The position numbers and the translations under genes are program-made. DNA of 46,337 nucleotides from contig NZ_LFXL01000050.1 in the NCBI RefSeq assembly GCF_001270745.1, positions 1 through 46,337 of the forward strand, written 5' to 3'. Of the stretch, positions 23,701 to 29,101 are shown one piece after another; positions within the stretch are counted from its first letter, which is position 1; every line of letters begins with the position of its first letter. The notes beneath the pieces are model-generated. The model searched no databases. It saw only the letters and a list, made by a program, of their open reading frames with translations, and was not told the origin of the DNA. This DNA comes from Jiangella muralis (GTDB taxonomy: Bacteria > Actinomycetota > Actinomycetes > Jiangellales > Jiangellaceae).

Positions 23701-25164
23701 GCGACGGACGGCGTGCTGGTGGCCGACGTGGTGAGCAGGTCGCTGGACTCCGGCGAACTGGTCACCTACGACGACGTCGAGTTGGCGACGCTGGACTTCA
23801 CCGACCATCCGGTGACGGAGACCGGTGGCGCCGTGGCGGCGTCGGACGTGCCAGTGGCGCTGACGGAAGCCGGCGTGGCGGCGTTCGCGGACTTCTACCC
23901 CGCGGGCACCGAGCTGGACCCGGTCACGTTCAGTGTCCCGGCCGGCGTGGCGGACGCCGCGACCGGCGTCCGGACCGCGGGCGTCGATGCCGGTGTCGGC
24001 ACCGCGGGCGAGGACGGCACGGTCGAGATCGGCTGGACCGTGCCGCGCGACCTCTCGGCCGGCGGGCACACCGTCGATCTCGTGGTCGCGGACGAGTCGC
24101 CTGCCAGCACCGCGTTCACCGTCGAAGAGGCCGGCGAGGAGCCGCAGCCCGACCCGGACCCCGCGGTCAGCGTCGACCCGGAGACGGTGGCACAGGGCGA
24201 GACGGTCACCTTCACCGGCACCGACTTCGGCGCCGAGGAGACCGTCGAGGCGACGATCCTGATCGACGCCGCAACCGAGGAGCTCACATTCCAGAACGAC
24301 CACGGCCAGGCGATCACCGTCAGGTCTGCCGATGGCACCCCGCTGGTGCAGCGCGACGGCAAGCTGCTGGTCGTCGACGGCGGCGAGCTGGACGTGACGC
24401 TCACCGGGCTGGAGCCGACCAGCGAGGAGAACACGCCGGAGTCTCCGGCCGGGTTCTACCTGCTGACGGCGGTCGACAACGGTCCCGGTGAGGTCGCGAC
24501 TCCGGCCATCGGCGGCGCCGACACCAGCGGCGAGTCGGGCACCTCGAGGTGGATCACCAACTTCCCGTACGCGGGGAGCGAGGACGTCGTGGTGCCGATC
24601 GCCGGCGGTGTCGCCGAGACGTCGATCGCGCTGGTGGCGGCCGACGAGTACGCCGACTGCGACGCCGGCTGCTTGCTCTACCTGCGCACCGACCACCGGT
24701 CGGCGGCCAACCGCGCGTTCGACCTGCGGGTGCCGCTGGAATTCGTCAGCGCCGACGAGCTGGCCGCCGCGGCCGAGGCAGAGCCCGTCGCCGTGACGGG
24801 TACGACGTCGGAGGACGGCTCGGTGCGCATCGACTGGACCGTCCCGGCCGACTCGCCGGTGGGGCCGGCCACCGTCACGCTGGCCGGCGCGGACTCCGCG
24901 CTGACCGCGTCGGCGCCGTTCACCGTGACCACCGCCCAGCCGGGCGGCGACGACGGCGGCTCCGACGAGAGCGGCGCCGATGACGGTGGCGACACCGGTG
25001 GGGCGGCGGACGGCACCGATGACGGCAACGATGACGGCGCCGGCGGCGGTGACGGCGACCTGCCTGACACCGGCGCCGACCCGCTGGTCGTGCTGTTCGC
25101 CGGGCTGGTGCTGCTGGCCGGTGGCATCGCGGTCGTGCTCTACGACCGCCGCCGCTGGGCCTGA
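17758..25164 (+). CDS. htaA: giant HtaA-family hemin-binding surface protein (LPDTG)
   Basis: 2468 residues; signal peptide (cleavage near residue 34). Canonical HtaA domains lie at about 92-260, 1435-1603 and 1901-2059. Each keeps the Tyr/His/Tyr set expected for heme: Tyr104, His157, Tyr244; Tyr1449, His1500, Tyr1587; Tyr1913, His1960, Tyr2047. A diverged HtaA-like domain lies at about 442-698 (WGINLVSQYG, WTGAFTIYSYGGMVPWYV). Between them are two copies of a 174-residue module (about 262-435, 1014-1187), two Ig domains (701-895), several neocarzinostatin-like Ig modules and two interrupted Ig domains near the end. An Asp/Gly linker precedes LPDTG (2435-2439), a membrane helix and YDRRRWA. 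Corynebacterial HtaA proteins bind hemin and feed HmuTUV; that role fits here. GTG start, coupled to the preceding gene. Confidence 0.9.
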   Translation: MRTTSFRRTVAALIATALATGTLVAGTAPAATAAASAPSAFAPAASAPSAFTPAAAFAAEPAESAGPAESAGPGVAAGAPDTAAAADAAGGTLDWGVKASFRNYITGPIAHGSIEVRDPATRNTDGTVRFADATGSADPDAGTADLAFAGEVYFAGHDMGAGPLLELTVTDPRVAVTSATEGVLVADVVSKALDSGELVTYDDVELADLDLADHPLTFDGDTVSATGVPATLTAAGVPAFANFYTAGAALDPLTFTATLEATAPVWEPSIEVFAADGTTPAADADLSYGDTVVVRGSGFDPLGNVAPEGNRPPIPAGVPAGTYVVFGKFADDWRPSTGAPPAGRVVGTQKWALAQAALDQVPAQYQSAIRAQWADVQPDGTFTAELTLAKPTDRTTGEPVEWPEAGTLGVYTYAAGGSTNVDQELAVPLTVAEQTDPDPEPVVVTDATFEWGINLVSQYGSPAGGCSFFVAGIADGTEASYKTQDGAVYLLKRLADGRATQVTAENRCLPLVDDKINQRALFTGGTGELDAIGAGGIAWTGAFTIYSYGGMVPWYVKDPVLTIDGAGNGAITAEVGGFASSMEDPTVKEPLDPEQDVTILELSGVVIEDGVVSGTPVYRGVDYFPLNDPTDPASGRRETSAIPDEAKAANPDWGAWPTPIVDFHYRTGLSSYWHSSGLSADPNKPPLPVLLDLDGGVPEFVDVYPITISGQPQWAQVVTGDDATFTVGAESDESLTYQWQRRAPGASDWVDVDGATGTTLTLPGVTPVDTGTYVRVTIANSTTSVTSSAAGVQVQDAAALELWSSPKDETTFVGYEAQFAADIAGWPRPTYLWQTSADGGATWIDSGEPGQLPSLELTGVTAGQDGLQVRAVGSNGRGPDVVTEVAELTVLPAPSEPTLVFPAGTDYDPAADFLVIEALGGGYPVPTSDTIVAVVEAEVWAARDESFDHETDTVAWSNLQSINYRDGFVNAGVYVEPGKIDADKDYVLVTFSTTPGDRSHDAEVVVPFGSGEPTWEPSIEVFAADGVTPVAEAELSYGDSVVVRGSGFDPEGNVAPEGNRPPIPAGVPAGAYVVFGSFADQWRPSEGAPSSARTVGSQQWALAQAALDQVPAQYQDAIRAQWVGIAADGTFTAELTLAKPADRTTGEPLEWPAGTTPGVYTYAAGGAVNAGQELSVPLAVVDDEEPAGPSIELSDSEGLSNIGGNTVGVTGAGFAPQIAVEVVQAVRIDGTDPTTWPRANGAARLMTTADGGLIVPATLSEVTSRFVPDGSGDVYDCAVVECVVLASNFSDQTDRSQDVWVPISFDDAERPVPAVTLSRTELPAEGGAVNVTGTGFVPGDNVLVAQTTALDDATDARELPRNPGGTSYVVPGTGDQSWATTLGDITPSFTTDDGETVDCREVECAVAVFPSGRADLSQSVFVPITFADEEPPADDGYLDWGLKASFRNYITGPIAHGAIEVREPATRNEDGTFRFAGGAGTGSAAAAELTFAGEVYFSGHDLGSGPLLELTVTDPRVTVASATDGVLVADVVSKSLDSGELVTYDDVEFATLDFTDHPVTVTDGVAAASDVPAALTEAGAEAFAGFYTAGTELDPVTFSVTLEDEPPVPTPKVVVSEVADLDPYADQITVTGSGFTPADLAGGLRVGVGVVTGDGSVPALDPVETVTFEPAGGLLSFGRAALGAFEVTLTTGTVEPGTTLAVYTSPVDPAANPAYATRTPIAFADVRTPQLTVTPTEELAVGTEVRIEGTGFAPNRRISLAITANAEQDPDYGWPTGWLQHEVVQADASGALSRTLTLAGTVTGNGVDCAETACFVASFSSAQASDATPVDYRADRSQDVVVPVTFATDPGPEPEPPAVTVDPDPVVQGEAVTFTGIGFEPGATVTAVVDRDTPPPGDTGTLDWGVKASFRSYITGPIAHGAIEVRDPATENDDGTFRFGEGSGDATALTFAGEVYFAGHDLGSGPLLELTVTDPRVTVASATDGVLVADVVSRSLDSGELVTYDDVELATLDFTDHPVTETGGAVAASDVPVALTEAGVAAFADFYPAGTELDPVTFSVPAGVADAATGVRTAGVDAGVGTAGEDGTVEIGWTVPRDLSAGGHTVDLVVADESPASTAFTVEEAGEEPQPDPDPAVSVDPETVAQGETVTFTGTDFGAEETVEATILIDAATEELTFQNDHGQAITVRSADGTPLVQRDGKLLVVDGGELDVTLTGLEPTSEENTPESPAGFYLLTAVDNGPGEVATPAIGGADTSGESGTSRWITNFPYAGSEDVVVPIAGGVAETSIALVAADEYADCDAGCLLYLRTDHRSAANRAFDLRVPLEFVSADELAAAAEAEPVAVTGTTSEDGSVRIDWTVPADSPVGPATVTLAGADSALTASAPFTVTTAQPGGDDGGSDESGADDGGDTGGAADGTDDGNDDGAGGGDGDLPDTGADPLVVLFAGLVLLAGGIAVVLYDRRRWA
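18550..19056 (+). repeat. intragenic duplicated module, copy 1
   Basis: This segment encodes EPSIEVFAADG through QELAVPL, about 170 residues, and recurs at 20803-21299 with most residues identical, including GNVAPEGNRPPIPAGVPAG. The unit begins like an Ig-type GSGFDPxGNV surface module and holds the unusual ALAQAALDQVPAQYQ helix. Confidence 0.8.
20803..21299 (+). repeat. intragenic duplicated module, copy 2
   Basis: Second copy of the module at 18550-19056, sharing EPSIEVFAADG, GNVAPEGNRPPIPAGVPAG and AQAALDQVPAQYQ. It follows the two Ig domains and precedes the neocarzinostatin-like modules. Confidence 0.8.
22231..22433 (+). repeat. near-identical HtaA segment, copy 1
   Basis: By direct comparison this 203-base segment of the third HtaA-type domain differs at only 7 positions from 23611-23813 in the last canonical HtaA domain (about 96.5% identity). 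The surrounding parts of the two domains are less alike, which suggests gene conversion or a recent partial duplication. Confidence 0.9.
23611..23813 (+). repeat. near-identical HtaA segment, copy 2
   Basis: Partner of 22231-22433, 1380 bases downstream in the same frame, with 7 mismatches in 203 bases. Confidence 0.9.
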
Positions 25165-25174
25165 CTGGCGGTTC

Positions 25175-25214
25175 GTGCACCTGGCCGCTCTCGCGAGAGG
25201 ACGGCCAGGTGCAC
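25175..25214 (+). terminator. terminator of the htaA unit
   Basis: GTGCACCTGGCCG (25175-25187) and CGGCCAGGTGCAC (25202-25214) form a perfect 13-bp stem. The 14-base loop contains its own palindrome CTCTCGCGAGAG, so the hairpin may extend. GTCTGTCTTTCG follows, weakly T-rich. It lies 11 bases after the htaA stop. Confidence 0.8.
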
Positions 25215-25230
25215 GTCTGTCTTTCGTACG

Positions 25231-25318
25231 CATGTCGCCCTCCTTGAACTCGAAGTTGATCTTGAGAAGAGGTTGGCATACTCTCGTTTCAAGATCAACT
25301 CGGAACGGAGGGAGCGTG
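25231..25318. promoter_or_regulatory. orphan divergent promoter-like inverted repeat
   Basis: AGTTGATCTTGA (25254-25265) and TCAAGATCAACT (25289-25300) are perfect 12-base arms with a 23-base centre; each arm holds TTGAtcTTGA. Outside the left arm, on the leftward strand, AAGGAGGGCGAC precedes an ATG (25233-25231); outside the right arm GGAGGGAGC precedes a GTG (25316-25318). TTGATC (25256-25261) and CATACT (25277-25282) could form a rightward promoter. Neither start opens a believable gene: the frames run antisense to htaA and to the MFS gene, whose stop codon (25295) lies inside the right arm. Confidence 0.5.
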
Positions 25319-26728
25319 ACGATGAGAGCCGAGCAGCAGGGCGGTCAGGGCGGCGGCCGCCAACAGGATCACGCCGCCGACGGTCAGCGCGGCCGTGTAG
25401 CCGTGCACCACGGCCGCGGCCGCCCCCCGCCCGGCGAAGGCGGCCGTCGCGGCCGCGGCCACCGTGTTCAGCAGCGCCGTCCCCAGTGCGGCGCCGACCT
25501 GCTGGGCGGCGTTGTACGCGGCCGACGCGGCGCCGACGTCGTGCCCACGCATGCCCTCGGTGGCCAGGCTCGCCGTCGGCGACAGCACGCAGCCGAGACC
25601 GAGCCCCGTCAGAGCCATCGCCGGCAGCAGGTACAGCACGAGCACATGCGACGTGTCCGCGCTCAGCTGCGTGAGCAGCAGTGTCCCGGCGGCGGCCGCG
25701 AGCAGTCCGGGCACGATCAACGCCGCCGGCCGGACCCGCCCGTACAGCCGCCCGGCCACCAGCACCGACCCGACCACGGCGGCCGCGGAGTTGACGATCA
25801 ACGTCAGGCCGGCCTGCGCCGGGGAGTAGCCGAGCACCGTCTGCGTGTAGTAGCTCATGAACAGGTAGAAGCCGAACATCGCGACGAACAGCAGTGTCAC
25901 CGCGACGAACGCGGCGGCCCGGGCGCGGTGCCGCAGCACGTGCATCGGCAGCAGCGGGCGCGCCACCCGCGACTCCACCACGACGAACGCAGCCAGCAGC
26001 GCCAGCCCGCCGGCCAGCAGCGTCCACACCTGGACGGAACCCCAGCCCAGCGACTCGGCCCGGGCGAAGCCGTACACCAGCGCGGCGCATCCGGCCAGGC
26101 TGAGCAGCGCGCCGCCGACGTCCAGCCGGCCGCGGTCGCGGATCGCCCGGCTGGCCGGGAGCAGCGCCACGCCGAGCGCCGCGAGCAGCGCGATCGGCAC
26201 GTTGACGTAGAGGCACCAGCGCCAGCCGGCATACTCCGTCAGCAGCCCGCCGGCGATCAGCCCGACCGCCGACCCAGCCGCACCGACCGCCGCGAACACG
26301 CCGAACGCGCGGCCGCGGTCGCCCCCGGTGAAGGTCATGGCCAGCAGCGACAGCCCGGCCGGTGCAAGCAGTGCGGCGAACGCGCCCTGCAGTGCCCGCG
26401 CGCCGAACAGCAGCTCCGGTGTGCCCGCGGCGCCGCCCAGCACCGACGCGGCGGCGAAACCGAGCAGCCCGATGAGGAACGCCCGCCGGTGCCCCAGCAC
26501 GCCGCTGACCCGCCCGCCGATCAGCAGCAGCCCGCCGAATGTCAGCGCGTAGGCGGTGATCGCCCAGTGCCGGTCGCCGTCGGCCATCCCCAACGACTCC
26601 TGCGCCGATGGCAGCGCGATGTTCACGATCGTGCCGTCCAGAACGACCAGCAGCTGGGCTGCGCTCACCACCGCCAGCGTCCACCATCGCCGGCCGGTGA
26701 CCTGCGTCTTCTCCGTGTCGAGACTCAT
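25295..26728 (-). CDS. MFS multidrug exporter of the DHA2 (EmrB/QacA) family
   Basis: 477 residues, about 14 membrane helices. N-terminal helix 1 has VLDGTIVNIALPSAQ, the DHA2 motif with the membrane Asp; motif A is GGRVSGVLGHRRAFLIG; the mid-part reads GGLLTEYAGWRWCLYVNVPIALL, the family's WRW...NVP segment. Such proteins expel lipophilic drugs or metabolites using the proton gradient. The ATG at 26728 was chosen; another in-frame ATG at 26737 and upstream frames exist and none has a clear ribosome binding site. The C-terminal residues (HRHAPSVPS) run into the inverted repeat at 25289-25300, so the original end may have been altered. Divergent from the LysE gene; no regulator gene is adjacent. 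Confidence 0.85.
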   Translation of the reverse strand: MSLDTEKTQVTGRRWWTLAVVSAAQLLVVLDGTIVNIALPSAQESLGMADGDRHWAITAYALTFGGLLLIGGRVSGVLGHRRAFLIGLLGFAAASVLGGAAGTPELLFGARALQGAFAALLAPAGLSLLAMTFTGGDRGRAFGVFAAVGAAGSAVGLIAGGLLTEYAGWRWCLYVNVPIALLAALGVALLPASRAIRDRGRLDVGGALLSLAGCAALVYGFARAESLGWGSVQVWTLLAGGLALLAAFVVVESRVARPLLPMHVLRHRARAAAFVAVTLLFVAMFGFYLFMSYYTQTVLGYSPAQAGLTLIVNSAAAVVGSVLVAGRLYGRVRPAALIVPGLLAAAAGTLLLTQLSADTSHVLVLYLLPAMALTGLGLGCVLSPTASLATEGMRGHDVGAASAAYNAAQQVGAALGTALLNTVAAAATAAFAGRGAAAAVVHGYTAALTVGGVILLAAAALTALLLGSHRHAPSVPS

Positions 26729-26867
26729 GACTTCCATCGTGTCGTTGAAGTCGGCCCGGAGACTTTTCGTCGCCCGTCGTCCGGTGAGCAGCATGGATCG
26801 TCCGTTCGGCCCTCAACCGGCGGTTCAAACGCGGAATCGATCCGGCGGGCGGCCGGTTGGATCGAGC

Positions 26868-27518
26868 ATGGTGACCACCGGAGCACTGCTCGGAATCGCG
26901 GCCGTCGCGCTGGGCCTCGTGCTGACGCCGGGGCCGAACATGATCTACCTGGTGTCGCGGTCGGTGACCCAGGGACGCCGCGCCGGTCTCATCTCACTGA
27001 CCGGCGTCGCCGCGGGGTTCCTCGTCTACCTGCTGGCTGCGGCGGTCGGCATCGCTGCGGTGTTCACACTGGTTCCGGCGCTGTACACGGCGCTGAAGAT
27101 CGCCGGTGCGGCGTACCTGCTGTGGTTGGCGTGGAAGGCCATCCGGCCGGGCGGCGACTCGGTGTTCGCGCCGAAGCCGCTGCCGCCCGACCCAACCCGT
27201 CGGCTGTTCACCATGGGCCTGGTGACCAACCTGCTCAACCCGAAGATCGCGATCCTCTACGTGTCGCTGCTGCCGCAGTTCGTCGATCCCGCGCGCGGCA
27301 GCGTGGCGACGCAGAGTGTGCTGCTCGGGCTGACGCAGATCGTGGTCGCGCTGTCTCTCAACGCGCTGATCGTGCTGACCGCCGGCTCGCTGGCGTCGTT
27401 CCTCGGCTCGCGGCCGGTATGGCTGCGGGCGCAGCGCTGGGTGATGGGATCGGTGCTGGCCGGGCTCGCGGTGAAGATGCTCACCGACCGGTCGAGGCCG
27501 GTGGCCGCCGCCACCTAG
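26868..27518 (+). CDS. LysE/RhtB family amino acid exporter
   Basis: 216 residues with about six hydrophobic helices. The family signature GLVLTPGPNMIYLVSRSVTQGRRAGLISLTGVAAG lies at residues about 15-50, followed by AAYLLWLAWKAIR and, after a cytoplasmic loop, FTMGLVTNLLNPKIAILYVSLLPQFV, all typical. It exports amino acids or related small molecules across the membrane; substrate unknown. Divergent from the MFS gene with about 140 bases between the starts. Its TAG overlaps the stop of the broken gene on the other strand within a CTAG. Confidence 0.88.
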   Translation: MVTTGALLGIAAVALGLVLTPGPNMIYLVSRSVTQGRRAGLISLTGVAAGFLVYLLAAAVGIAAVFTLVPALYTALKIAGAAYLLWLAWKAIRPGGDSVFAPKPLPPDPTRRLFTMGLVTNLLNPKIAILYVSLLPQFVDPARGSVATQSVLLGLTQIVVALSLNALIVLTAGSLASFLGSRPVWLRAQRWVMGSVLAGLAVKMLTDRSRPVAAAT

Positions 27519-28132
27519 CCGTCCCGGCAACGCAGCTGGACGACGCCGTTGCGGACGTGGTGACGCTGGGCGACCGCGCCGAGGACTGGCAGCGGGCCAG
27601 GTTCGCCGTGGTGCTCGTCGACCAGCTCCAGGTCGAGCCGGACGTCGTCGGGCAGGGAGCGCCTGCCGCCCAGGACGATCGGCGAGATCAGCAGCCGGTA
27701 CTCGTCGACCGGCCCGGCGCGGATTGCGGGTGCGGCCAGATTGGGTTCGCCGACCACGAGGTCGGCGTTCGTCTCGGCTTCCATGCGGCACACCGGCTCG
27801 GTGCCGACGACGCGCTCCAGGTGCGTCCGCGCCGTCGACGCCGTGGCGAGCGCGCTCGAGTAGGAGACCTTCCCGGCGGCGTGCCAGTTCGGGGCGTACG
27901 TGCGGGCTCATTCGGGCAGGTCGCGCACCGTGTCGTCGTCCTCAGCCACCGCCATGACCTCGTCGAGACGGCGCCCGGACAGGTGTGTGCCGATCGGGCG
28001 CAGGAGGTCGTTGACGACCGCGGGCACCTCTGCGTCGGGTACGGACCAATCGAGCCGGCCGTGCGGGTCCTCGATGTAGCCGTCGAGCGACTTGGTCCCC
28101 GGGTCGACGACCGCGCCCATGGGCCGACGCAA
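27515..28132 (-). pseudogene. broken RibD/DHFR-like reductase gene
   Basis: The N-terminal part (MGAVVDPGTKSLDGYIEDPHG, then DWSVPDAEVPAVVNDLLRPIGT and GRRLDEVM) and the C-terminal part (VGEPNLAAPAIRAGPVDEYRLLISP, RSLPDDVRLDLELVDE, NGVVQLR) are both clear pieces of a RibD C-terminal-type dihydrofolate-reductase-family protein. They lie in one frame but are separated by a TGA at 27908-27910, after DTVRDLPE where intact relatives continue. A further oddity is extra sequence (GEPGPLPVLGAVAQRHHV) before NGVVQLR, and the middle (VCRMEAETNADL) is eroded. Both parts may be untranslated remnants. In the family such proteins are NAD(P)H-dependent reductases of uncertain substrate. Confidence 0.8.
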
Positions 28133-28156
28133 GCGGGACCGGCGGTGGGTGTGGCG

Positions 28157-29083
28157 TCAGCCGAGCCGTCGGCGGACACCGGCGAACCCGCGCGCCGCTT
28201 CCGCGCGGCAGTACTCGGCGAGCGTCGGCAGCCCGGGCTGCGGCGGCTGCGCGCCACGCCAGGCCTGCGCCCCGGCGAAGGCCAGCAGCAGATCCGTCAC
28301 GACGTCGGGGCCGACCGGCTGGGTGGCCATCAACTCGTCGAACGCGGGCGTGTCCACCCAGGTCAGCGCCAGCATGAACGCGTCGCCCCAGGATGGGCCG
28401 AGGCACGACATGCCCCAGTCGACGATCACCGCGGCGCCGTCCGGCCGCACGAGCAGGTTGTCCTCGCGGACGTCCCAGTGACACAGCGCCTCGGTCGTGA
28501 GCCGCTCCGGCAGCGTCGCGACCCGCCGGTAGAGCTGAGCGACCAGGCCGGCCATCCACGGTGGTAGCACGTGGTCCGGTGCGCCGGCGAGCTCGGCCCA
28601 GCGCTCCCGCCAGCGCTCGGCCATCTCCGGCAGCAGCCGGTTGCCGCTCACTCCCGGCGGCGGGGGCGTCAGCTCGCGGGCCTGCCGCCCGACCAGCTCC
28701 CGGACGGCGGCAGCGTCGGTGCCGTATGGGTCGGCGAGATCCGGCGGGCGGGCGTCGACGTCCTCCAGCAGCAGCGCGACCCAGTCGCCGTCGTCGTAGT
28801 GCGCCAGCAGCGCCGGCCGGTACGGCGCCGGCGGGAGGGCGCGCAGCACGTCCATCTCGCGGCGGAACAGCGCCGGCGTGTCTGGCTGCAGCGAGGTGCC
28901 GACCGCCTTGACGAACGCCGTGCGTCCGCCGGCGGTCGCCAGCCGCGTCGCGCACCCCGACGACATGCCGCCGGCCTGCTCGTTCGTCGTGACGACGGGG
29001 GAGCCGAGCGACGTCTCGACCCAGTCGCGCACCGCTGCGGAAACATCCTCATACCGGACTCGGACGCCGACGGCTCGTGTCAT
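28157..29083 (-). CDS. aminoglycoside phosphotransferase (APH)-like kinase
   Basis: 308 residues. The catalytic loop ALCHWDVREDNLL contains the Brenner motif (His-x-Asp with the metal-binding Asn) and VIVDWGMSCLGP is the DxG-equivalent loop; FVKAVG in the N-lobe carries the ATP-binding Lys. This is the APH/choline-kinase fold of small-molecule kinases. The N-terminus (residues 1-30) and the C-terminal Arg-rich helix (ARGFAGVRRRL) are typical of uncharacterised actinobacterial members. Resistance to an antibiotic is possible but not shown. The ATG at 29083 is 18 bases from the divergent methyltransferase start. Confidence 0.8.
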   Translation of the reverse strand: MTRAVGVRVRYEDVSAAVRDWVETSLGSPVVTTNEQAGGMSSGCATRLATAGGRTAFVKAVGTSLQPDTPALFRREMDVLRALPPAPYRPALLAHYDDGDWVALLLEDVDARPPDLADPYGTDAAAVRELVGRQARELTPPPPGVSGNRLLPEMAERWRERWAELAGAPDHVLPPWMAGLVAQLYRRVATLPERLTTEALCHWDVREDNLLVRPDGAAVIVDWGMSCLGPSWGDAFMLALTWVDTPAFDELMATQPVGPDVVTDLLLAFAGAQAWRGAQPPQPGLPTLAEYCRAEAARGFAGVRRRLG

Positions 29084-29101
29084 CGCGACAGAATATTCGC
29101 C
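29084..29101. promoter_or_regulatory. minimal divergent intergenic region
   Basis: Only 18 bases separate two divergent start codons, and they contain the palindrome GAATATTC (29091-29098). On the leftward strand TATTCT lies six bases before the ATG, fitting a -10 element of a leaderless transcript. A matching rightward -10 is less clear. Neither start has a ribosome binding site in this gap, which supports leaderless translation at least on one side. Confidence 0.35.

Noticed and set aside
17251-25233. Open frame of about 2660 codons on the strand opposite htaA
   Set aside because: It is a codon-position GC effect: composition is Arg/Gly/His/Val-rich without domains, while the opposite strand encodes signal peptide, HtaA domains and a sorting signal. 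Its ATG does follow a strong ribosome binding site, noted separately as part of the orphan promoter.
24980-28567. Rightward frame of 1195 codons across the MFS and LysE region
   Set aside because: It lies antisense to the MFS gene and out of frame with LysE; composition is typical of a shadow frame.
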